Shown here in pieces: positions 1 to 7,786 of a stretch of 14,932 bases of DNA. Source of the DNA: Phoronis ovalis (taxonomy: Eukaryota > Phoronida > Phoronidae); NCBI GenBank assembly GCA_028565635.1, contig JAOXYB010029944.1, forward strand, positions 1 to 14,932. The letters are read 5' to 3'. The notes beneath the pieces were generated by a model, which saw only the letters and a list, made by a program, of their open reading frames with translations, did no database searches and had not been told where the DNA came from. Position 1 is the stretch's first letter. The number at the start of each line of letters is the position of its first letter. The translations under genes and the position numbers were made by a program.

Positions 1-113
1 TATATATATTAATCTTTTTTATTCATAGATCATGATTCTAATCGGATGTACCTTATACTAGATTCTAATATTTCAAATCATACGCTGCATGCGTTTTGTC
101 GGGTGTTTTGTAG

Positions 114-1010
114 GCTATTTTCGATCTGTTACTGGATTTGGAGTGGAATTATATTGCTGTTGTCAACACTGACGACAACTATGGAGAACAAGGTTTTATG
201 GAAATAAAACGACTTGCTAAAATTAATAACATTTGCATCACCATGCATCGTGTTGTCAAAATGTATAAATCAAGCAACTCCAAGAAATATGCATTGGACA
301 TAATAAATGATTTAGAGAATCAAGCGTTAGTTTATGCACATGAGGGTTTAGCTGTTGTATACTTTGGCCAAAGCCTGGAAGCTGAAATCCTTATTAGAGT
401 TAGTAAAACATCTATACTATACCCAAGAAATTGTTGTAACCTGATGTGGATCTTTTCGGATGCCTATGGTGAACTAGCTCCAGGGAACACTAAAACTCCC
501 CCGGGAAGTTTATCCATTAGTCCTGCCTCGCGCATTATTCCAGAATTTAAGAAAGTTGTCGTCGATACATTATTGCGTACACGTTCTTCTAGTACCAATG
601 TCTCGTTCACTGTGTGGCACAAAGAATATTTTGATCAACAATACCAGAAATGCAACTATATGGATGACAAATCTGTCAAATCATGCCTTGAAGGCGCGTA
701 CCGCCAAAATGGTTATCTTGAGAACGCTATAGATGCAGCATACTCGTATGCTATTGCCTTAAAGAAACTTCATACACATATATGCGGTAATGAATTGGGT
801 ATGTGTGATAGCCTTTGGGATGAAAACATTCGAAAAGATATTTTTGAAGCGGTAAAAACTGTCAATTTCACTTACAATAGCTCTGAGATGTTTTCGCCCG
901 AAGCGCTAAATGGGAAAACTGTTCAATATGATGAAAATGGAGACATAAAAAATGACGCGAATACCGCAATTTATTACATCAACAGTCACACAGTCAAAGA
1001 CACAATACAG
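114..1010 (+). CDS. Receptor exon A: C-terminal half of first Venus flytrap domain
   Basis: The acceptor is TTTTGTAG before 114 and the donor is CAG|GTATTA after 1010, phase 0. The 299 codons include WNYIAVVNTDDNYGEQG (near 144-194), matching the mGluR lobe-2 motif W-x-Y-V-(x)n-NYGESG, and FSDAYGE (453-473), matching the mGluR SDGW region. A later D-E-N-G-D segment matches the conserved FDENGD of the domain. The 'TTG' at 138 is only an internal Leu: the frame is open back to the acceptor and homology continues upstream through AIFDLLLDLE. N-x-S/T sites are present (NVS, NFT, NSS). The first half of this domain must be encoded by exons before position 1. Confidence 0.88.
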
Positions 1011-4000
1011 GTATTAAATAAAAAAACACAGTTTTACATGTTTTTTCTTTTTTTATGTTTACCCCACGCTGACGTGTCACATTGAAAATCGTATGCTGTT
1101 TTTAACGTTTTTTGGAAACAATATTGAAACGTTTTATCAGTGTGAATGATAATACCTAAAATGAATTCAAATTTCAGAATTTTTTCATATTCCATTTTTA
1201 TAGTTTTTTTTACTCAACTGATTTCCTTTGATAAATAGTAAATATGCACTTGGATACACTGTATTACTAGTAAATGTATAGCACATTGTAGCAATAATTT
1301 TTGGGGCAAAATCAGTTTCTATATTCAGGTTTTAATGCTGTTCAGAACCAACAGGTGATTTTTCAAATTTCATACTGCATGCATCAGCGAAAATAAGAGA
1401 ACTTAATATCATCCTCTACCTCACATTATAAATTGCGTTCCTAGCGCAAATGTTGTTGCAGAATTTTAATACATTGAATTACACTTGAGGCTACTCTTTT
1501 GTAGGTTGGACAATTCAAAAACAACGAATTAATTTTGAACAAAACTGCAATTGTTATGTACAAAACAGAAGATGATGGTTATAGTTTGAAAGCAGTTGAT
1601 CAGTTGCCTAAGTCTGTTTGCACCCACAAGTTATGTAAGGAATGTCTTCCAAAAAACGAAGACATGTTTATACTTAATAAGCCAACAAAGACAAAGTTTA
1701 TCATCGCAGGTATTCATTTTTTGCATTTTAAAATCTGTTTTATTTTAAACTTTTAACTTCATTGCATTAGATGTCTTATTTAGCATTTCAAGAGTGCGTA
1801 TAGCAGTAAAAAATAGTTACCCGAGATACGCACACCTCCGAGATATCAATCGTTGCAAGCATTATCCACCAATAATGCAGTATTACTTGGTATGGTTATA
1901 ATGTCGAATAGTTTAAACACTATATAATTATATAATTACTGATTTACAAAATTAGAATTTTATGCAGAAAAATACCTCGAAAATGTGGTGAGTCTAGTAA
2001 ATTTTAGACTAATTTGTATTAAAAGTTTAGAGTAGGATATTTAGTTCAGCGATCGTGGCATTGCACAAGCCGTACTGTAGAGGCAAGGGTACTGGGATAA
2101 TTAAATTGTCACTTTAAATAGTTGTGAGGGACACTACTTCATATGTGCTCTTAAGGGTCAGCATTTTGGCTGAATTTTGCATAAACAACGCTTGAATTCA
2201 AATATTAGACATACTTTTGAAAGAAATAAATTAGTAGTATTGACAGTTCAACCATTCCGATAGGAAAAACTTGATTTTTTCTTTACACCATACTGATCGA
2301 AGCAGTGATAGGGGAGTACAATTTAAAATAAATAACAAAAATCAAAAACCCCTCTTTCTTCTTAAAAAATTACGAATTCTAATTTTTCTTCGCATAGATT
2401 TGGTATACATCTTTAGTTATCTCAGTAGTGAGATCCTATTCGATATATAACTTGTCCGGATAATTGCACTAGGCTATTGCTACGGCGCTCACGCTACATG
2501 CTGTTGCTAAAGAGGGGATCTGAATAAGCTTTGCTGCAACAATGTATTGTGTGCGTAATGTATATAAGAAAATAATAAAAATAGTATTTCAAAGAACAAG
2601 AACTTCAAAAATAGATTATTATAGTTTTACTTCTTCCTATTTTGTGTTTAATAAGCAACATTTGTACCAAATCAAGTAACTGGGCAAATTTCCCCGTTTT
2701 GTTCCCCATAGGTAATTACACTAGCTTTACTACATTTAGCCAACAGTAAATGTTATTTAATTTTTAAAATCTCCGGCAAAATTAAATATTTTATTTTATA
2801 ATTTACTTTCTATTTTACGGTTAATATTTAAATATCCCTCTATATTATTTAAAAAAATTGGTGTGGAAATTTAGGAGTTAACGGTAGCTCTATAACTCAT
2901 AAATTCTATTCCATGACCCATAGGGTGAAAACGACCACTGACAGACAGGTAAATGCACCCTCTAAGCTTCCTATACGCCACCTTAAACGAGAGATAAATT
3001 AAGGTTCCCAGTTCCAGTATTTCCACAACTAGTTACACGACGCGTTTTATAGTTTATGGTCTTTATAGAAAATCAGATTCTTTCCGGATTAATGGATATT
3101 TTTCATTACCTAGGCTCATACAGACGCGTTCGACAAGTTTGATCTAGCTATTATAGCATCCTTTGTATTATAATAATTTCATTATATACTTGGATTTTAT
3201 ACAATATATAATCATTTTAGGCTTGTTTCCAATTCATGAAAATAAATGTCAAGAACCCAATTCTGCCAATGGTTTCCAACTGTCAGAGGCATTTGTGTAC
3301 GCAATGAAAATGTTTGAAAAACGAGAAGGGAAAATGAAAAATGTATCAACGGCTTTAAGCCTGGGATATTTAGTCGTGGACACGTGCGATGACGAAGCGG
3401 TTACAATGCAGCAAGTCGGCCGCATTGAATCTGGTGACCTCAATAAACTCACAAAGCGTGTTAAACCAGATGATGTCGTCGGGTATATCGGCCCTCTTAC
3501 TAGTGGAGAATCCATGGCAGTTGCTTCTTATTTGCGAAACATTAAAAAACCCCAGATTAGCTACGGTGCAAGTGCTGCTGAGCTACGTGATAATCAAACG
3601 TATCCGTATTTTTTCAGTACGTTATCTTCCACAGAAGACGAGGCAAAAGCATTACTAAGCCTTTGTCGGAAATTTCATTGGAATTTCGTATCAGTTGTAC
3701 ACGTTAATGCTGCCTATGCTTCATCAGTAAGGAAATATTTACTACAACATGCCCAATCTTACAATGTCTGCTTGTCTGATGAACACCGGCTTCTTCATGA
3801 ATTTGATCCGCATGACGACGTTGCCATTATCAATATAATTAACACTTTAAAACGAAATTCTGTGCAAATAGTGATATTGATAGCCGACACACATTCTGCC
3901 ACTCAGTTCTTCAAGGTCCTGCATTCAGAAGACATCCAAGATAAATTCGATCGCTTGAAAAAAATTATTTTTATAGGTAGTTCAGCAATCGGCGCGCAAG

Positions 4001-6337
4001 ATCTAATTTTACCAAAACAAAAAAATATCCCTGATAATTTTCTTGTTTTGGATATAAATACAGAAGACGATCTAGATTTTAATCATGCTTTTATGCAAAA
4101 GACACCGTTTAACAATACATGCACCACTTTTTGGTTCAAAGAGTGGTGGTCATTGCAGTGCGACTGCAACTTAATAGGTTCCTTCAGAAAAAAATCCCTT
4201 GATCAAATGCAATGTGACCCTAAGTCGCATGAACTTCGAAAATCTGGATTCAAGCAGCATAGGCTCGTACCGTTGGTTTTATCTGCGACATATTCATTGA
4301 TACTTGGTATAGACAAAATATTTAAAAAGACGTGTGGGGCTACAGCTGCAGAGGTGTGTGAAGAATTTAAAACATACAAAATCAAAAATGGAATGCCCGA
4401 GATAAGAGACGTGATCTTAAAAACACAAGAGCAGAATCCGACAGCATTGGGTTTAGGTTACAAACTCGGGCGATTACAGCGTAATGCGGATAACTTTAAT
4501 CAATACAATTTTGTGCATGTAAGTACACCTGTAGATTTTTTATTACGTTTTTCACCCGATTTTTCATGTATCCTGTACTTCCAAAGCGCAAACCTAGAGC
4601 ACCCTGCGTGAATACACAGATCGGGTAGTACAAAAACGAGGATCGTGTAGAGGGTACTATATTATCAGGATATTTTATTTCTGTATACATGTACAGTAAT
4701 ACTACAGATGTAATGCCCAATCACTGAAGTCCTCATGGTGATATGCTAAATGGTAAATGTACCATTACATAATTCATGGTTCTGATGTAACTAATACGTA
4801 TACTAATATAGAAAATATACTTACAGTTGGTGAACCCATACCCCCGGACCCATACCAAACGTTCTCAACATGCATGAACAATTGCGTAATGGGTTCACGC
4901 GGGGGTCATGACGGTGGCTCCATCAAATGCATGACAAAAGTCTATTTATAACCATACATCCTTCGTGTTGGCCCCCTTTCGGGGTTAACTTAGAGCTAAT
5001 TATGCTTTATTTAGATTATCTAGCAGTATATTTTGACATTTTATGTTGCACCGTTACCTTTTCACACTGAAAAATTACAATTCAAGTATTAACAATAACA
5101 CTAATTTCAATTACAATAATTTAGTTGGGGATTAGTGGCATTTTTTGCCTCCTGAAATGCTTTTAACTTTCACTACTTGATTAATACACATCATTATATA
5201 AAGATCAATTCCGTGCATTTAAACGTGATCATGTTCTATATTTCTTTACTTATTGTGTCGTCATGATTGTATTGACCACATACGCGACAAAAATATTTAG
5301 GCTAAATACACATGTCTTCAATTTTAGGTAGGACTAATTAGTGGATCAGTTGTGCAAGTAGAAGACTCGACAAAAGCATTTTATCAAAACGTAAAGTCAA
5401 AATGTGACGATTGTTTTTGTGATTTCATAGTTGAGAATGATGAAGGTGATCAAAGTTGCAAAGTTATAATTACCATCCTTAGTGTGACATCGGCAATTCT
5501 AGGTTTGGCTTTGATGATTTCAATTGGTATTCGAATGATGTGCTGTAGTGGGAGAACACCTTCGAGTAAGTGCACACTTTAAAAGCATGATTTATTTCTT
5601 GATATACTAAGTGGTTCTGACCAGGGTAAGATAGAAGTTATTTCACTATTCTCACGTTTTATTTGAGAGTAGACAATCCCACAGTTCTCCTGGCGTTTGC
5701 ACAATTCAACCACACAACGGGACAATTGCGGGATCGTTATGGATTTGTTACCCAGAGCCACACCTGCTAGCAGCATGCAAACAGTTTGTTTTATCGTAAA
5801 GTCCTGAAACATGCATTCATTTCTATTAAATTAAAGAAACTTAAGTTCAAAAAAGGAGAACATTACTTAAAGAATACTATATGTAGTCTGCTACGTACAT
5901 GCTGCATTTTCGAGTACATATATTTGATTTAATTGCGTATACACATGAAACGGTGGCAATATTACAAATGTAGCGACAGGCTGGGTCTGTTTTCTTACGA
6001 ATGCATGCATCTAAGCCACCCCTTTTACTAGTGAGTTGTTAGATAAAAATAGCTGTGACTCTTGTCATACTGTGAAATTGAATCTTGGATTCTTGAATAA
6101 ATCCTAGGTATAAAGCAGATTCGTCAAAACAGTCTTTATGAAAACAGTGAGTCTCCTGTGACAACAAATTCATCGCCAACACCAGCTTCAGTGCCACCTA
6201 TCGCAGTAACCGTAGCAACTATAAGTAATGTTCACGCTATGAGAGGTTCCTTTTCCAGTGATGGTACAATATACGAGAATGACTACGACGATTTTGACGA
6301 TCTTTCAGAAAGCCCTTATTACATGTCCGCAATGTAG
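114..6337 (+). CDS. Tandem Venus-flytrap (mGluR-like) single-pass receptor, 3' part of gene, five exons
   Basis: Joining 114-1010, 1505-1709, 3221-4518, 5328-5565 and 6108-6337 gives one open frame of 955 codons plus stop; the 5' end lies before the window. Order: second half of a class C GPCR-type ligand-binding domain (about residues 1-330), a Cys-containing linker (331-367), a complete second ligand-binding domain (368-800), a stalk with four Cys (801-845), one hydrophobic helix (846-868) and an 87-residue tail. Every junction is phase-compatible (0, 1, 0, 1), and each falls where homology to metabotropic glutamate receptors predicts continuity. The family normally binds small ligands such as glutamate between two lobes and signals through seven helices. 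Here those helices are missing, so signalling must go through a partner or the tail. N-glycosylation sequons occur in both domains. The ligand is unknown. Domain assignment is strong; the single-transcript claim is inference from phase and continuity. Confidence 0.85.
1011..1504 (+). other. Receptor intron A-B
   Basis: This is a 494-bp phase 0 GT-AG intron (GTATTA ... TTTTGTAG). It is AT-rich with T-runs, and I see no exon that keeps the frame and no recognisable repeat in it. Confidence 0.75.
1505..1709 (+). CDS. Receptor exon B: end of first flytrap domain and inter-domain linker
   Basis: The acceptor is TTTGTAG|GTTGGA and the donor is GCAG|GTATTC. It enters in phase 0 and leaves in phase 1 after 68 codons. 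It opens with V-G-Q-F-K-N-N-E-L, equivalent to the VG-x-W-x-x-x-x-L strand that closes the mGluR ligand-binding domain. It continues to P-K-S-V-C-T-H-K-L-C-K-E-C, equivalent to P-x-S-V-C-S-x-x-C at the start of the mGluR cysteine-rich region. It ends in T-K-F-I-I-A-G, with the last Gly split across the intron. That Gly leads straight into the opening L-F-P-I-H-E of the next flytrap domain, so no full cysteine-rich domain separates the two. Confidence 0.82.
1710..3220 (+). other. Receptor intron B-C
   Basis: This is a 1511-bp phase 1 GT-AG intron (GTATTC ... ATTTTAG). It is AT-rich and contains no exon candidate needed to join the flanking domains. I see no tRNA, no clear transposon ends and no long tandem repeat. 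The open frame running into exon C from 3163 is intron sequence; homology begins exactly at the acceptor. Confidence 0.7.
3221..4518 (+). CDS. Receptor exon C: complete second Venus flytrap domain
   Basis: The acceptor is ATCATTTTAG before 3221 (phase 1) and the donor is CAT|GTAAGT after 4518 (phase 0), giving 432 full codons. It begins G|LFPIHENKCQ, the standard opening of mGluR ligand-binding domains (GGLFPVH). It runs through GYIGPLTSGES (3484-3516), QISYGASAAEL (3553-3585, equivalent to the mGluR I-S/A-Y-S-A-T-x-x-x-L stretch), WNFVSVVH (3679-3702) and IGSSAIGAQD (3973-4002). One exon encodes the whole domain, whereas the first domain has an intron just before 114. Sequons NVS, NQT and NNT are present. 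The NYGESG and SDGW motifs are degraded here (N-A-A-Y-A-S-S and G-S-S-A-I), so ligand chemistry probably differs from glutamate. Confidence 0.9.
4519..5327 (+). other. Receptor intron C-D, with a possible alternative last exon
   Basis: This is an 809-bp phase 0 GT-AG intron (GTAAGT ... AATTTTAG). Splicing it out joins Y-N-F-V-H to V-G-L-I-S, the expected end of a flytrap domain. It holds an exon-like segment at 4827-4951 and a C-rich/G-rich hairpin (CCCC-TTTC-GGGG core, about 4967-4989). The rest is plain AT-rich sequence. Confidence 0.75.
4827..4951 (+). other. Possible alternative terminal exon giving a soluble receptor form
   Basis: A good acceptor (ATACTTACAG) precedes 4827. In phase 1 the segment reads G-E-P-I-P-P-D-P-Y then F-S-T-C-M-N-N-C-V-M-G and stops at TAA 4949-4951. 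This resembles the VG-x ... C-x-x-x-C end of a flytrap domain. To keep this frame exon C would have to use a second donor four bases downstream (GTAA|GTACAC, ending at 4522). The product would lack the transmembrane helix. This is speculative: the donor is weak and the segment could be a chance reading frame. Confidence 0.25.
5328..5565 (+). CDS. Receptor exon D: stalk and single transmembrane helix
   Basis: The acceptor is CAATTTTAG|GTAGGA and the donor is TCGA|GTAAGT; phase 0 in, phase 1 out, 79 codons. It opens V-G-L-I-S-G-S, parallel to exon B. A four-Cys stalk follows: K-C-D-D-C-F-C near 5400-5420 and a fourth Cys at 5457-5459. Then comes a strongly hydrophobic stretch of about 23 residues (5463-5531, IITILSVTSAILGLALMISI) followed by I-R-M-M-C-C-S-G-R-T-P-S. 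Basic residues and a Cys pair just inside the membrane fit a type I orientation and possible palmitoylation. The mGluR cysteine-rich domain usually has nine Cys in about 70 residues, so this one is strongly reduced. Confidence 0.87.
5566..6107 (+). other. Receptor intron D-E
   Basis: This is a 542-bp phase 1 GT-AG intron (GTAAGT ... AATCCTAG). A 77-codon antisense reading frame (5579-5812) lies inside it, without family resemblance or supporting splice context. No repeat or RNA gene is evident. Confidence 0.7.
6108..6337 (+). CDS. Receptor exon E: cytoplasmic tail with two YEN motifs and stop
   Basis: The acceptor is AATCCTAG before 6108; phase 1 restores a Ser codon and 75 further codons run to TAG at 6335-6337. 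The exon is too short to stand out as an isolated frame, but its phase matches exon D exactly. The tail is rich in Ser, Thr and Pro in the middle and acidic at the end. It contains S-L-Y-E-N-S-E (Tyr at 6137-6139) and T-I-Y-E-N-D-Y-D-D-F-D (Tyr at 6272-6274), both fitting the pYxN consensus recognised by Grb2-type SH2 domains. It ends S-P-Y-Y-M-S-A-M. There is no kinase, cyclase or further membrane segment. Phosphorylation is inference. Confidence 0.8.
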
Positions 6338-7005
6338 GTCTTTATGACTATGTTAGACCAAAGAACCCGATTTAGCAACTGCAATTATGTGAAACCACTT
6401 TATTTACAACTGACGTGATTTGGGAGTGAACCCTTATTCATATTGTCATATATTTAAAGCTGCATTTACGCTAGGTTTCCTAAACAGGGGATTAACTCAT
6501 TACATAATATGTATATAGGTCAATACAGAGGTTCACTTCCAAATACCACATACAGTATAGTGACTTTGAGTGACAGTACCCTCTCGAGCCCGCACCTCCA
6601 AAGTCAGCCCCTTTCTCGCTAATAACAAACAAACAAGCAAATTATATAACTACCCTTTTTCTAGTGAAAAACCGACCCCTTTCAAGCGTTTTGACCTACA
6701 TGTATGGGGCATTTTAAACCTACTTTGAACAATTTAGAAAACCTAGGGTATATGCAGCTTAACAAAAGCAGCCTAATAACCTATGTAATGTGATGTTGTC
6801 ATTTATTGGTTACTATAGCTGCTTGAACATTCACAATTTCTGAATTTTTTCACAATATTATAAATAAATTGCGAATGTTCAACGAATTTGTCACACGTAA
6901 CCTGTCAGTGCTAAACAATTTTTGGTGAGCGTGGGGTTGATAGTAGGCCGCCCTGATTATAGTCTTATAATTAACAAAGTGTATCTCGTTAATGCGTAGA
7001 TACAC
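6338..7005. other. Intergenic stretch downstream of receptor gene
   Basis: This is the probable 3' UTR and spacer. There is no AATAAA close to the stop; the first clear one is at 6863-6868 inside a hairpin. No coding exon with flytrap, seven-helix or kinase character is visible, which supports the tail exon being the last one. Confidence 0.5.
6823..6882. repeat. Inverted repeat over a possible poly(A) signal
   Basis: 6823-6839 and 6866-6882 are reverse complements at 16 of 17 positions, separated by 26 bases. The sequence AATAAA (6863-6868) straddles the start of the right arm. It may be the 3' end-processing region of the receptor transcript or simply a small foldback. Confidence 0.5.
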
Positions 7006-7270
7006 ACGTAAGTATTGTTTTGCGGAGATTTCAATTTAATATAAATAAAACAGAAAAATAAATTTATATGCGGTACGTACGTAAGTACTGCATGTTTTGC
7101 AGTTTTAAAACAAAGAATATCTCGTTAATACGTAGATACATACGTAAGTATTGTTTTGCGGAGATTTCGATTTAATATAAAGAAAACAGTAAAACAAATT
7201 CGTACGTAAGTACTGCTTTGCAGAGACTTCGATTTAATATAAAGAAAACAGTAAACTAAATTCATACGTA
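6973..7270. repeat. Minisatellite, about four diverged copies
   Basis: The core ACGTAAGTA recurs at 7006, 7079, 7142 and 7204, with a truncated fifth start (ACGTAG) at 7265, so spacings are 73, 63, 62 and 61 bp. Between cores the text TTTGCGGAGATTTCGATTTA and AATATAAAGAAAACAGTAAA is shared by most copies. A longer unit including TATCTCGTTAAT-CGTAGATACA occurs at 6982 and 7118 (136-bp period), so there is a higher-order pattern. Each core contains GTAAGT, a splice-donor-like string. Confidence 0.8.
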
Positions 7271-7559
7271 GTACCCTTATGTTATTATAAGTTATTACAT
7301 CATTGTATCATTTTGATCAGGAATTAAGTTTTTTAAAAAAACACGAATAAAAGGTAATATTTGTATACCAAATGTTGTCTGTGTTTCTCCATCTTTTGCT
7401 CGTGACGGGCATAAACCTGTATTTTTGATCGAGATTTCAATATCTTTAACTGCAAGGTCTAGTTAGTCGACTATTTTTCATTATAAGAAAATGAACATTA
7501 AACATGTAAGCTAAATTCTTTAGCGATAGTAAAAGGAAATCTCTAATAGGCATGTCGTT

Positions 7560-7645
7560 CCAATGGGTTGTTCATGGCTCAGCTGATTGGATGTGTCAAA
7601 GGTTAAAGCTGACATCCCACCTTTTGAATTGCCAATATATAGTCC
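7560..7645 (+). promoter_or_regulatory. Putative core promoter of the Vps62-domain gene
   Basis: CCAAT occurs at 7560-7564 and again at 7632-7636, and a TATATA-like box lies at 7636-7641, about 80 bases before the ATG at 7720. The spacing would put a transcription start near 7665-7670 and give a short 5' UTR. This is inferred from motif position only. Confidence 0.3.
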
Positions 7646-7719
7646 CACCACAACAGGGAAAAAACGTAAACCGATACCTGCTTCTTAGGCAAGTAGACTC
7701 TAAAGAGAAAACAACAGCG

Positions 7720-7786
7720 ATGAAGTTGGTACAAATCATCTTTACTTTGTATTGCTTGGTGCAAAACGTTGCACTATGCCAGGACG
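7720..7786 (+). CDS. Vps62-domain gene exon 1 (signal peptide)
   Basis: ATG to donor GACG|GTGAGT, 22 codons plus one base. It encodes the hydrophobic leader and Q-D. Confining the signal peptide to its own phase 1 exon is a common animal gene layout. Confidence 0.82.

Noticed and set aside
1329-1354. A 26-base segment between CAG and GTGATT that looks like a micro-exon
   Set aside because: Its length would break the frame between exons A and B, which join perfectly without it.
3163-3220. Upstream extension of the exon C frame with an ATG at 3163
   Set aside because: It lies before a good acceptor, is AT-rich with no homology, and flytrap similarity begins exactly at the splice site in continuity with exon B.
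4519-4611. Read-through of exon C to a stop at 4609-4611
   Set aside because: A strong GTAAGT donor lies at 4519, and the downstream residues have no flytrap character.
5579-5812. 77-codon minus-strand frame inside the last receptor intron, with a hydrophobic stretch near its start
   Set aside because: No recognisable family, no splice or promoter context, and similar-length frames occur by chance elsewhere in the window.
7552-7719. In-frame upstream ATG for the Vps62-domain gene
   Set aside because: It would place 56 hydrophilic residues before a typical signal peptide and lies upstream of the TATA-like box.
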